From the NCBI GenBank assembly GCA_018127085.1, contig CM030726.1:62001-126000 (forward strand): 64,000 bases of DNA. The letters run 5' to 3'. The notes under the pieces are model-generated. The model was given only the letters and a program-made list of their open reading frames with translations. It did no database searches and was not told the DNA's origin. Shown piece after piece: positions 34,939-47,884 of this stretch; within the stretch, counting starts at the first letter, position 1; every line of letters begins with the position of its first letter. Origin of the DNA: Pneumocystis sp. 'macacae'. Taxonomy: Eukaryota > Ascomycota > Pneumocystomycetes > Pneumocystales > Pneumocystaceae. Position numbers and translations under genes: made by a program.

Positions 34939-37496
34939 TTAAGAATGATGAATTTTTGAAATAAGATCTTCTATTTGTTGGGTATATAATTCTTTCATAT
35001 CTTTAATATCCTGTTTTAACTCTTCTTCTTTCTCACTTTTTTCTCCAAGAAGTTCCAAACATTTTTCATAACGTTCATTTATAATTTTTAACTCTTTTTC
35101 TAAAATACTTATTTTATTTTGTAATTCTTTTGTTTTTTCAACTTCAATCATTAAATGAATAGATTCTTTTCTTGCTTCGTCTCTTTGTTGAGTTATCAAA
35201 TTGATTCCATCGCGTGCCATTATTAATTGTTTTTCAAGCATTTGAACAGATGAACTTAATCGTTGTATTATATTAATATTTATACCAGTTTTGGTTGTAG
35301 AAGCATTATAATCAGAAAAATTTAATGGAAATAAGGAATCTGATGGCGAAGTAAAGTGTTCTAAATTATAAATAAAATAGTCACCATTAATATCACCATT
35401 AATATCGCCATTAGTATTATTATTATTGCTAATATTGGTATTATCATTATTATCAAATTTGAAATTAGGTAAAGGATAACAAGATAATAGATTTGGTGTG
35501 GGACAGTAATCTAAACAATCTGGAACAACATCAGGTACTAATTTATTATGTCCTGAAGAATCAGAATCCTTGTTCAATAAATTTAAGTTATTATTAGTTG
35601 ATAGTATTTCTGTAGGCTTATTTAAATCAGAAATATATACCGGTATTTGTAGTATATCCTTATCGTTACTGTTATGCTCGGATTCATTTGCTTTATTAAT
35701 ACAGTGAAAATCCAGTGATGTATTTAATTCTTTTAATTTTCCATTATGTGAAATATTCATTTTAATAATAGTTTCTTCAAGCTTAGATATTTTTTCTATA
35801 AGATTGACATTTAATGATTCTGTATATTTAATAATATTTTCACTATTTGATAATTCTATCTTTAATTTTTCTAATTCTTTATCTTTAGATTTCATTTCTT
35901 CTTCCTTAAATTTCGTAAGTGTGTGAAAAAAACAAAACATTTCTTACTAAATATTTCAATTTTAAAGTTTTTTGATCTATAATTTCAAGGTATTTTTTAT
36001 TTTCTTCTTGAAAAACTACATTTTTAGTATATAAATCGTCCTCTTTTTCTCTCCATTGCTGAGATGCAGTTAAATATTGAACATGTAATGCTTCATTCTC
36101 TCGTAACAGTTTAACATATGCGCTAGCATCTGTGCTGAAAGATATTTCTTCTAAATTATTTCTTAAAGCTTCAATTTTTGTTTCCAATGCCTATAAATTG
36201 GTTAAATATTTTCTATATTGGTAAATTTTAAAATTACAAATATTTCATCAATATAATTTTTTTCTTTAGCCAAAAATTTATTTCTTTCAGTCTGTAAATA
36301 AGAATTTAGGGCATTAATCTCTGATTTATTTTCTTTTTCTAGCAAAGTCAAATTAGAATTTGCAATATTTAGTGCTTCAAATAAAGATTTTGATTTTTCA
36401 CTTTCTAAAGCTTCAGAATATTTAAATTTTTCCAATTCGCTTATTAGTGCTGTTGCGTTCTCCAAACTTTTTAATAAATCATTTTTCTCAAACTATATTC
36501 AAAGATAAATATAGTAAATCGTATAAATCTTTTATATACCTTAAGTCGATCTCGTTCTTTTTTAATAGTATCATAATCCATTTCTAATCTAACCATTGCA
36601 GCTAGATGATCAGAAAGCCATTTATTATTTTTAGAACTACATTCTAACTTCTCTTTTAATTCAGCTATTTCTAATTCTAATTTTTTTATTTTATTTTCCA
36701 TTTCAATCATTGTATTATCTTTTTTTTTAATCTTAGACCGAAAATCTTTAATAATAGCTATATGCTTTAATTCATTTTTGGATAGCTTATTTCCTTCTTC
36801 AAGTAACATAGATATTTTTCTATCTTTTTCATCTATTATCTTTTTTAAATCGAAAGATATCATATTAATATTTGAATCATTAAATATAGAAGACGATGAT
36901 GAAGAAATATTATTTGTCTTTAATTTTTTATCTACAGAGTTATTTTTTGAATTATTTTTTAATTTTAGTTCATTCTTTAAATAATCATTGTCTACGTCAA
37001 TTTTTTCAATGAAATTTGGCATAGTTGCAGGAAAAATATAAGAACATCGATTCTCTGTAACTTCAGTACTTTCATATTCCAAAGAAAATATCTTTTGATT
37101 ATTTTTTATTCCTTTATCAAGATAAATAGAGCGATCATCTGTTTTTAAATAATGTTGGCTATTCGAAATATTAGTTCCATCTTGTGTTTTTGAAACAATA
37201 GCTACAAGACGCTCTTGCATAGACTTTCTAGTGCCTTGGATATATTTCCTGGGTAAAGGTATATCTGATGATGTTAATGTACTACTAGATAATTTTGCTG
37301 AAATATATTAGTTTGATGGATATTAAAAATTAAAAAAAAAGATTAAAAGACAACCAAAAGTCTTTAGCTCTTCTTTGAAGCCTTATAAAATAACATTCTA
37401 AACTTTTTAATGAATTAAAATTGATGTCTTACCTGTATTTTCATAAGTAAACTGTTCTACATTTGCAATTGCTTTTTTTAAAAAATCACTCCACAT
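34939..37496 (-). CDS. SGM1: Golgin of the TMF/Sgm1 family
   Basis: Long coiled-coil protein with a C-terminal TMF (TATA-element modulatory factor) domain: IIQRLSSSVQMLEKQLIMAR, ITQQRDEARKESIHLM, RYEKCLELLGEKSEKEEELK, then QDIKDMKELYTQQIEDLI. In other fungi Sgm1 is a Golgi-localised, Ypt6-interacting golgin. The N terminus MWSDFLKKAIANVEQ is a short amphipathic helix as in TMF proteins. The middle has asparagine-rich and (GDIN)n sequence near 35390-35440. Four or five short introns. Assignment rests on the C-terminal domain and overall architecture. Confidence 0.78.
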
Positions 37497-38224
37497 GGTA
37501 ATAACAACTTATGAAAATCTATTATTTAATGTGAAAAATAATATGGAAGCATATATAGGACTTAAATATTTAAAGGTATTTGTTCATTTAATATTGCCAA
37601 GGATATTCGAAAACGCAAAAATCTAGAATAGAAGGGATAAAAAGATTTTAAAAAGTTTTTGATAAAATTTAATATTATTTTAAATCTATAATAATCATAA
37701 TTCTTCTTTTTAAGTTTATAAAAAATAAAAAGAAAATATTATCATGAATAATTAAGCATTTTTACAATGTATTAATAAATCCATCTATATAATCAATTAC
37801 ATATTATACAAAAGGACAGTACTGTTGTAACCTTAAAAACCTTTTTTTGAAAAAACTAAATACAAAAACACATTAAAATTAAAAAGTGAATACAATTAAA
37901 ATTAAAGAATAGATATCAATTTTGTATTTTAGCTTATTAATATAAATATATATATATCAGTATTTTAATTTGAATGGTTTAAGACAGAAAGAAATTTATA
38001 TTTTAGAATAGAAATACATTTTATTATCAATAAATAGTAGAAAAAGAAAGTGCATACACAGAAAAAATAATATAGTACAAATTGGAAAAAAAGTAGTAAG
38101 TAAAAAAATTAATAAAAATCTTATGTTCAAATGAAGGATGAAAACATAGTAATAAAATATTTAGGAAACCAAAATGTATAAAATGCATAGTTTTAATTCC
38201 TATAGGTATTAATAAAAATATAAA
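37497..38224. other. Intergenic, AT-rich
   Basis: Promoter side of the golgin gene and 3' flank of VMA13. Long A/T stretches; no feature recognised. Confidence 0.45.
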
Positions 38225-39985
38225 TTAAAGAAAAATATACCAAGGTTGTAACATAAACTGTCGAACAGTTGTCAAAGCTTCATATTTTACATCAGAATCA
38301 GAGTGAGTCATTAATTCCATAATCTTTTGTTTAGCACCCAGTTTTTGGGCATATCTAAAAATGTTAGAGAAAAACAAAAAAAAAAACCCACAATTTTCCA
38401 TTCGGATATTGCTGAATAAACTTTCCTATATCGTGAATAGCAACTGCTAAAACCAAAGGATCTTTTGAAGCAACAAGAAGACGTACAAGTTTCTTAAGTA
38501 ATAAGCAATCATTATTCATTAATTTAGAAGCATTCTCTTTCCAAAATTTCTCTGAAGAATGTGAAGGAGTCCAACTTAAATGCCCTGATTCTATTTCTAG
38601 AACATATTCATCAAATGTCCTAATAAGTTAAAAATATTTCCTATAATGTTATACATACACTAGTCCTTCAAGATTCGCCTTTAAACTAGTTTTAACAAAC
38701 TCTATATCCTCAACAGCTTCTTTATCAAGCCACTTTTTATCTGAAATAGTTTCAGTTAACGGAAGAAGTTTAACAGCAAGCATTGTTGAAAGGTTTTCAG
38801 AGTGTGCTAAATTAATTAAATTCTATAAAAAAATGAGTTTAAGAAATAAGAAATTCCTATTGAACCCTAAATATAGCATAAATAACACGCGTTATCTTTT
38901 CTTTTATTACATTCCTTAATAAATTAATCAAAATAAGGATAATACTATGTCGTCTATTTTAAAGTAAAATAAGATCTAGAAAATAGATAGTACCATACCT
39001 ATTAATTTCTTTAGAGATTTTTTTCTCAAATGTAATAAGCCAGATAACAAGTAATGTATGATACTGAAGTTGTAAATTATCTTGGTTGTTTTTTAAAATA
39101 CATATTAAATTCTGCATATATGTAGATTCTTTCCAAAATCGCAAACGATTGAAAGAGTTTTTGAGAGTTCCAATTAATGCCTGTACGGCCAAATCTTGAA
39201 TATTGTGATCAGAAGACTGACAAAGAGAAGAAATCCATTCAAAAAACCACGAAAGAGTAGTAGTAGGAATTATAGAAGCTGCACTAATAAAATAAATCTA
39301 AATTAAGCACAATTTTAAAACTACCTAACTAGAGATGCAATTATTTTTCCTGATAATAAAGATATAATTTGATCATCATGTTTTAATAATCTAAAAATAA
39401 TTTTAGCTTTATCTTTAATGGAAAAGTGAAAAAAACCTCATTAATGGAGAAAAAGGGAAGTTCTCTTTATTTTTATGTAAAAGAAGAGTATTAGAAAAAT
39501 CCGGAATATCTAAATGTATTAAGCCATAAAAATAATATAAAAAATAAATAATATAAAAAATAAATAACAAAAATAACATCAACATACCATCCAAAAGATC
39601 ACTGCATAGTGTTAAAAGGTATTGAAGGAGATCAATACGCTGAAAACGTTGAAACAGCGTCAAAAATAAGTCTGCATATTCTTTACTTTCCTGAAACAAA
39701 AAATATAAATAATTGGTAAAATAATCTTGAAAATAAAAAAACCTTCATCAAAACTAGTGATCGGCGCTTCCTTGAATGCCAATCAAGGGCCTTAATCATT
39801 TTTATTTCTTCATTCGTTACGAGTCCTGCTCGTAAATGTCCTGTCCATGGTATTGGTCGTAGACGAATACTTGAGAGAAGCTCTTCAAGAAATGCATTTG
39901 TTTGTAGATTCCATCCATGAAACTGTATTAAATTAGAGCTTTTTCATTTAAAAAACCTATTTTACTTCATTAAGTCCTTCTTCCA
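38225..39985 (-). CDS. VMA13: V-type proton ATPase subunit H
   Basis: Peripheral V1 regulatory subunit coupling ATP hydrolysis to proton flow at the vacuole. Readable: FLEELLSSIRLRPIPWTGHL near the start, ALDWHSRKRRSLVL, armadillo-like helices, QALIGTLKNSFNRLRFWKES, and the strongly conserved C-terminal block HLSWTPSHSSEEFWKENASK, KKLVRLLVASKDPLVLAVAI, HDIGKFIQQYPNGK, LGAKQKIMELMTHSDSDVKY. About eight short introns. A second V-ATPase gene (subunit C) lies 6 kb away. The start MEEGLNEV is the first ATG joined by a splice to FHGWNLQTN. Confidence 0.92.
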
Positions 39986-40513
39986 TTGGTATTTCACTTT
40001 ATCTCCGTTCAAGCATATCCAAAATTCTATCGATCACAACCAAACAAGTAAAACAGTTAAAGCAAACAATAGGCTTGTTATAAGAAAATATAGTATATTC
40101 TAAATAGTAAAATACAACAGACAGTTATTTTCTAATTTTAAATAGACATATTCTATAAAAAACAAAAATAAATGTGCTTAGTTTATGAAATATAAAGTTA
40201 TATTGATAAAACAGTACTGCTCAATTGAAAAGCGTAAGTTTATACATATAATCTAAAAATAAGGAAAATTTTGAAATCTTTTGAAAAGGAATATTTCAAA
40301 TATTGTGTTTATTTATATATTTTTGTCTAGAAACATTTATTCTAATGGATATTGTTAACTAGACATGAACCATTGATTAAATAAAAACATATTACAATAA
40401 ATTTTATAAGAAAAAAAAGGAAATATCAAAGAAATAGATATTAAAAAGATTTTTTGCTTTAATATACTAAGATATTTTGCACAGTATAGATCATTGAAAT
40501 ATATGTGTTTCAT
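39986..40513. other. Divergent intergenic region
   Basis: AT-rich promoter gap between VMA13 and MAK21. Nothing specific recognised. Confidence 0.45.
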
Positions 40514-43500
40514 ATGCATAGCACAATTAAACAAGTTAGACAGTCATTAAGAAATACTAAACCTCGAAAAGTAAGAACTGTATATTTTTGCATTTAATAT
40601 TTTAAAATATAACAGGTTCCTCACACGGTTCATGGTAAAACTCGATTAGATGGAACATTTCAACAACATAAAATGTTTAAAAATAAAAACAATTCAAGAA
40701 AAAATAACACTCAATATATTAATACGGATAGTGATAGAATAAAGAAACCAGAGGAAGTAATTGATCAACAAGATGATCTAGATAAAGATGTAATGTACCG
40801 ATATATAATATTTATGTTCTAAAACGCAATAGCAGGCGCTAAACATTAAATCATATGAAAAAAAACCTAAAATTAACTCTAAAGAGCTTCTTGAAAAACA
40901 TATAGCTTTTTATAATAAAAAAGATAATAAAAAAATAAATTCTGATAGAAATACACAATTATCATCTACTGTTACGACAACCAATAAAGATACTCAACAA
41001 GGAATAAGTTCTAAATTGGTATATATATGCACATTTAAAGGTGTTTTTCGTTTTCTAAGAAAAGTAGATATGTTCTCCTCGATTAGAATGGTATTATGAA
41101 GATGGGACAATTTTTTCTGGAGAAAAAATAGAAAAAGAATCAGTAGAAAAACTATATATGAAAGCGAATAGGTATCTTGAGCTTGAAGAAAAAACATATA
41201 ATACATCAACATACATATCGTCATCAGACAGACATTTTTTTGAGAGTATTATGAAATCAGGAACATTAAGTGATAGGATTAGTGCATTAACGTTATCAAT
41301 TCAAGAGTCGCCTTTACATTCATCAAAAAAAATGAGGATATTGTTAAATATGACGAAAAAAAAAAATAGAACTGAAGTTATTCAAAGTGTACAAGCCCTA
41401 AAAGATCTTTTTATATCAACCGTATTGCCAAATAGGAAATTGAAATATTTTAAACAAAGATTTTTAGATTCCAAAAATGTAACTAAAAAAGAATTGATCT
41501 TGTGGGCATTTGAAGATTTTTTGAAAAAATATTATTTTGAATATTTAGAGATTCTTGAAAATCTTTTAAAAGATCCTTTATCTTTTATACGAGTACGTAT
41601 AGTAACTTATATATTTGAGTTAATCAAAGACAAACCTGAACAAGAACAAAATTTACTGAGGCTCCTAGTAAATAAATTAGGTGATTCTGAAAAAAAAGTT
41701 GCTTCAAAAACATCATATTCTATTTTACAATTAACTATAGTACATCCTGCTATGAAGGAAGTTATTATATCTGAAATAGAAAGGCTTCTTTTTCGTTCTT
41801 CTGTATCGCAACATGCACAATATTATGCAATAATAACGCTTAATCAAATAGTTTTATCAAAGAAAACAACAAATGTAGCAAACTGTTTAATTAATATTTA
41901 TTTCTTGTTTTTCGCTAAACTTGTAAAGTTATCACAAAATACAGATAATTTAAAAAGATTAAAGGGTCAAAATTTTTTTCAAAAAACTAAGCATAATACA
42001 AAACAATTCAGTAATGATACTCCTAATATTTACGAAAAAGAAATGAATTCAAAGCTTATTTTTGCAATTATATCTGGAATAAATAGAGCATTTTCTTTTT
42101 CAAAAATTGATGACAAAATGTAAATTAATTAAACTACTAAGATCTATACTAATTTGATAGATTTCAAAGTCATATAAATACTTTATTTGAAATAGTACAT
42201 AATATTAATTTTAATACATCTGTTCAGGCATTAATTTTAATTTTTCAAATATCAAAACATAAAAAAGTAAAATTAAAATTCTTTTTTTTTAATTTTATTT
42301 TAATACTCTTAAAGGAAATATTAGATAGATTTTACCGGACTTTGTATGAATCAATTCAAGATTTCAGATTATTTAATTCGTCTAAGCAAACTATGTATCT
42401 TAATCTTCTTTTTAAGGCTATTAAAGCAGATGTGGATAAAACAAGAGTGAAATCTTTTGTAAAAAGGTTAATTCAACAGGCTAATATACATCAAATAACT
42501 TTCATTTCTGGGACAATGATTTTACTTAATGAGGTTTTTATTAAAATTTTAATGATTTCTTCTAAAACATAAAGTTGGAAAAAATTCACCCAGAAATAAA
42601 ATCTTTATATAATAGATATAAGGTTCAGAGTTGCAAAAAAAATGGTTCTATTAATATTTTAAATAAAAATAACTTATTTATAAAAGATAATAAAAATATA
42701 TCCAATTTATCAAATATTTTGGATAAATATGATGCTCGTAAACGGGATCCTCGTTATACTAATGTAGATGTTTCTTATTTATGGGAATTAGTAAGAGAAT
42801 GTTGCATTTAATTTTTTATGCTTATCTTTTAGATTCCTTTTCTTCATCACTTTCATCCTACAATATCTTTATATGCAAAATCATTATTACATGGTTATCA
42901 AATAACATCAAAACCTGATCTTTCATTATATACGCTTTCACATTTTTTGAATAAATTTGTTTATCGAAATCCTAAAACCAAATCTACATCTCAAAATTCT
43001 ATTATAAACTTTATTCCTAAAAAAAATAAAGATGTATTTTCATTAATTAAATCTGAAATTTTTACAGATCAACCTTTAAATAAAAAATTCTTCATTGATC
43101 AGGAAATTACACAAGTTCCTCCTGATGAGATTTTTTATTATAAATATTTTTCTCAAAAACATAAAGAAACTATGAATAATAAAAAAAAATTGGCTAAAAC
43201 AATGCAAGATAGTCCTTCTGATGATGGTGATAAAGATATGTTGCTAAAAATACTAATTTAAGTTAGTGATAGAAGACTTTAATGATTCAGAAAGTATTGA
43301 AAATGATCTTGAGAAAAATGAACATATATACGAAAGTGACTTAAATAGTCAAGAATTTGATAACAATTACTTAAATTTTAATGAGTCTGAAAGTGACTTG
43401 ATTAGTAGTGATAATTTTGATAGTGCAAGTCAAATATCTATAAATGAACCTATAAATGAAACGATTCCAATTATTTCGACTAGATTGAAACGTAAATTAA

Positions 43501-43592
43501 ATGGAAAAAAGGACTATATTAAAAAAAAAAGATTAAAACAATTACCGGTTTTCGCATCTGTTGATGAATATTCTATTATTTTAAAAGAATGA
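40514..43592 (+). CDS. MAK21: Ribosome biogenesis protein Mak21/Noc1 (CCAAT-binding factor family)
   Basis: Nucleolar 60S maturation and export factor that pairs with Noc2. Signature segments: PRLEWYYEDGTIFSGE, SDRISALTLSIQESPLHSSK, ALKDLFISTVLPNRKLKYF, LLVNKLGDSEKKVASKTSYS, the CBF-domain part KQTMYLNLLFKAIKADVDKT, PRYTNVDVSYLWEL, PFLHHFHPTISLYAKSLLHG, and an acidic then basic C terminus (ESDLNSQEFDNN, KKKRLKQLPVFASVDEYS). About seven introns. The first exon MHSTIKQVRQSLRNTKPRK is tentative as the true start. Length fits the family. Confidence 0.9.
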
Positions 43593-43952
43593 TTTATTTT
43601 ACTATTTAATTTCACTAATAAAAAAGTAAAATCGTTAACATTAACAGCAGTTTAGCATGTATAACGTATTTATTTTTATTATAAAACTATATAAAAAAAG
43701 ATTTCTGAATTTTATAAAATCATAATTTAATACATTACTCTCGATTTCACATTAAGACATGATTTTTGGAATTTGAAAGGTTCTTATTGTGTATTGCAAT
43801 ATCTTTGATATATCTTATTATCTTAAATATTATATAGTTAAAAATATAAAACTCAAGATATTTCTTTTAACAGTGTTAATTATCAATAAATAGATAATAT
43901 GCCTAATGTTTATTTGTAGATCATTCTTAATTGCTCACAATTTTTTAATAAG
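43593..43952. other. Intergenic between convergent genes
   Basis: AT-rich 3' flanks of MAK21 and the ProRS gene. Nothing recognised. Confidence 0.45.
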
Positions 43953-46012
43953 TTATTGTACAATATTTTTAATATTTTCAAGTTTAATAAAAACTTTTTC
44001 TCCTGTTTTTCTTATTTGAACTTCTAGTTCGCCTGTTTTCTCCCAATGTTTTCCTATAATTATAATATATGGAAATCCTATTAAATCAGAATCTTTCATT
44101 TTCCATACAAACCCTCTATTTTTTCTATCATCTATAATAATAGAATCTTCTTCAAAATAATAAACAATCATATCATATACTTCATACAATAAGTGATTTA
44201 AATCTGATGATGATATAATTACAGCTTTCCAAGGCGCAATAGTTATTGGCCAAACAAGACCTTTATCATCTTTATTTACTTCTGCGAGAGAAGAAAGTAT
44301 CCTTGAAACACCTATTCCATAACATCCCATTTCAATCGGCAAAACGCCTTTATTCCCCTCTGAAGCATATGTTGCAGATAAAACTGATGAATACTTTGTA
44401 CCGAGATAAAATGTATGTGCTAATTCTATGCTTTTTTTAGATTTTAATGGTTGAGAACATTTATAACATAAATGATTTTCTTTTGCTTTAATTATACAAG
44501 CTGTTATTAATTTATTTTGGAATTTTTTTAAATAATTCGGATATATAAAAGAGTCGAGATTAAAGTTCGTATCAAGAATATGGATAATTTCACTTTTGTG
44601 ATAATCATTAGTTTCATATTCTGTATTATCTTTAAATGTTATAGTTATTGTTTCTGATGTTATATTTTTCATAATTCTATTGATAAATAATACATTAATT
44701 TCACAATCAATAGGTATATATGCAACTCCTATAATGATATTACTCGCGTTTTTAATATAAAAACAGCTGCAATTTTCTAATTTAAATGATATCTGATGCT
44801 TTTGCTTAGCAAGTGCAAATTCTTCATTTGAGACATATCCACAAGATTGACATATTATAAGAGTGTCTTCACCTACTATTTTGTATAATTAATTAAAAAA
44901 TTTTAAAATATTTATATATTACATGGAAATAAAGTATGAAATTCGTGTGAAAGATATCCTCCAATATTTCCGCTATTCGCTTCAGCCTAGAATATTTAAA
45001 AAAATGAATAGAATAGCTAAAAATTACCATAATTACAGGTAACCCAAATTCCGAGAAAATTTCTTTATATGTATTACATACTAATTCATAAGTTTGAATA
45101 GCATCTTGTTTGGATTTATCAAATGTATATAAATCATTCATAATAAATTCACACCCTCTCAATAAACCTCTTCTTGGTCTGATTTCGTCTCTGAATTTTT
45201 TCCCTTAAAAACATTAAAGAATTACGTATAAAAATAGCATTATATACCTGTTTGATATAGTTTTAAAGGTAAATGTCTCCAGCTTAATATTTCTTTAGCA
45301 ATTAAATTGGTTATTTCTTCTTCATGAGTAGGAGAGAGACAATAATCTACACCTTTTCTGTTTTTAAGTTTAAAAAGCTATATAAAATAAGTGCATTTTA
45401 ATATATGTTATTAATTATGAACTTCTTTTCCTAATAAATCCCATCTTTTTGTTTTTTTCCATAAATTAGATGTTAAAAGATTTGGAAGAGATATCTTTGA
45501 TGCGTCTAAAACATTGTTTTTTTTTAAAAAAAAGTTCAATTAAATACTTACTAATTTTATATAAAAATTTATCAATAATTTTTTCTATCTTTTCTTGAAC
45601 TCTTAATGCTAACGGTAAAATTGTGTATATTCCTGATGATGACTATGACTTTAAGTTTAAAAAAAGTACGATATTTTATACTTGGCGTAAAAATCCTGCT
45701 TTAATTAAAAGATCATGGCCAGTTTCTTATATAATTTAAACTAAATAATAATTATTAATAAAAAATACTTATTTTCTTTGAATCTTGGTAAAAAATATCA
45801 CTCGGAATAAATGTATTGCTTAAAAGTGATCTTTGATGACCCTAATAAACTTTTTTTAGTACATAAAATAAAAAAATAGTTTTACAGAAATGAAATGAAA
45901 ATATCTGTAATACAATGATAAACTATAAAAATTAAGGAATACAAAGAAAAGAATAATATTCTAACTTGTTTTTAAAAAAAATATTGCTTTTAGGAAGTAT
46001 CTTAATTATCAT
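43953..46012 (-). CDS. AIM10: Prolyl-tRNA synthetase, mitochondrial (bacterial type)
   Basis: Class II synthetase for mitochondrial tRNA-Pro. Readable blocks: GHQRSLLSNTFIPSDIFYQD, KISLPNLLTSNLWKKTKRWD, LSPTHEEEITNLIAKEIL, the class II motif 2 region FRDEIRPRRGLLRGCEFIMN followed by DLYTFDKS, EMGCYGIGVSRILSSLAEVN (motif 3 region) and GLVWPITIAPWKAVII of the anticodon-binding domain. The 5' end is uncertain. I propose a small first exon MIIKILPKSNIFFKNK (import-signal-like) and a 19-nt second exon, because the frame entering GHQRS begins at a clear acceptor near 45842. At least six short introns. Confidence 0.85.
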
Positions 46013-46131
46013 AATCTATTAAAATTTTAAAAATCATTTGATGAATCTTCGAATGAAACATTTCTGCTAAAAATCCATATTAAATTATATATGTAACATT
46101 AATGAAAATAAAAATTAGTCATACTAGTAAA

Positions 46132-47707
46132 TTATATATTAAAAAATTTAAGAGAAATTTCATAAAAAATATATTCTGTATATTCATTAATATGAAGATT
46201 TCCCATAAATGTAGCAATATTTTTATCAAATGATTCTTCATTGATTGTTTTTTCAAATAAATTATTTTCAATATTTGGATTCAAGGATGAATAAATTGAG
46301 CTTAAAACCTTTTTTACTTTATTTTTGTGTTTCAAGTTAGGCTTTAAAATTTAGAAAAATTATAAATAATATATTATTGAATAACCTTTATAATAATTGA
46401 AACAAAATTAGGAGGATTTCCATATCTTAAAATACTTTCAATAAAAACTCTTATAGCTTTTAAATGTATCCATGCTTGAAATGTATCACTAAAAGATGTG
46501 TGTGCCAATCGTAAAACCTCACTCTAAAAAGTTAAGCGTAATAAACTGTATAAAAGCATAGAATTTACCCAGAGTTTATTTTCTTTTTTCCGTGCATTTT
46601 CAAGAATATTTTCTTCTTCTATAAAAAGATCATCTTTATATTCAAAATCTCTTGGTATACATCTAATTATAATTAATTATTAATAATAAAATAATGCAGT
46701 CTTTGTTACTTAATTTCACGGCATTTTTGTTTAAATTCTTGTATGTATTTTTTGAAAACTACAACACTATAAAGAATGTATTTATTATCTTTAGAAATTT
46801 CACTAGTTTATATTTTAAAATAATGGAAAAAAAAACAGTAAACTTACAAAGCAGAACGACAAACAACCATTGGTGTTAATGTTTCATAGGATTTAAGCCA
46901 AAGATTTTTATTAAAACTAATATAAAGTAAGAAATATTTAAAAACACCAAATATAAACATAGGTACTGAAATTAATGCTGTTTCAAGATACTCTGACTCT
47001 TGAACAACATGTTCTTTTTTTACAATATTTGTAAGACTACACTGTGATAAATCACCTCTACAAACTACATTAGATATTTATAATAATATGTCAACAAACA
47101 TGTATTTCCGTTCCAAAACAGAAAGATTATTTTTTGCTTGGTTATAAGATTGATATTTCACTTTTAACTCTTCTATCGAAAAAAGTTCCTAATCAATGTT
47201 AGTGTATTATAAAACTAAGATATTTTACACATTTTCAATCATTTGTATTAAAACATTAATTGACAAATCAGTTCTATATTTCATAATATCCCATTGAAAT
47301 GTTTGAAGATAATGTTCAATTGACTCTATTTTTATTAAATAAATATCATTGTGCTTCAAAAAACAAACTATTATCTATAGTTAGTTGCTGTATGCATTTG
47401 TATACGTCATTTTCTAAAATTGCTTTTAAAATCTCTGGTATTTTTAAAATAGATTCTTTAATATGATCATCTAATTTCGCAACATCTTCGCTTTGACAGA
47501 TCAAAGAATCCAAGTTTCCTGCCTATATAAACGTAAAAATGCGTCTTAAACAGTAGACATAAAAACTTTTAAATGAGGTATTACAAATTTAAAGACCTGT
47601 GCATAATCATGAGTAGGACATGATAAATGTGTAGTAAAATCCTCAAAAGTAATTATTTTTTCATTAAATTTTTCAGGAATAGATATAAGCCAATAACAAT
47701 AATCCAT
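46132..47707 (-). CDS. VMA5: V-type proton ATPase subunit C
   Basis: V1 stalk subunit whose release drives reversible disassembly. Readable: MDYCYWLISIPEKFNEK at the start, AGNLDSLICQSEDVAKLDDH, YLQTFQWDIMKYRTDLSINV, IENVRELFSIEELKVKYQSY, ETALISVPMFIFGVFKYFLL, and the conserved C-terminal SEVLRLAHTSFSDTFQAWIH, LKAIRVFIESILRYGNPPNF, HKNKVKKVLSSIYSSL. About eight short introns, one of which (about 47526-47597) is 70 nt. Its stop lies about 120 bp upstream of the ProRS start, in the same orientation. Confidence 0.9.
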
Positions 47708-47884
47708 TCTGTTCTAAAATCTTTTCCAAAATTAAATATTTTCAAAAATTCTATTTTTAGTTTCAATAAGAATACGTTAGTTATCAACTTAATATCTACG
47801 AGATTTAAAAGTACTTCAGCTTTTTTAAAAAAAAAAATAAAATTTCAATAGTTGAAAGGAATATCGTAGGAAATTAATTAGAAT

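Noticed and set aside
47627..47851. 74-codon plus-strand frame upstream of NUP84
   Set aside because: Overlaps the first exon of VMA5 on the other strand (MDYCYWLISIPEKF), which matches the family start.
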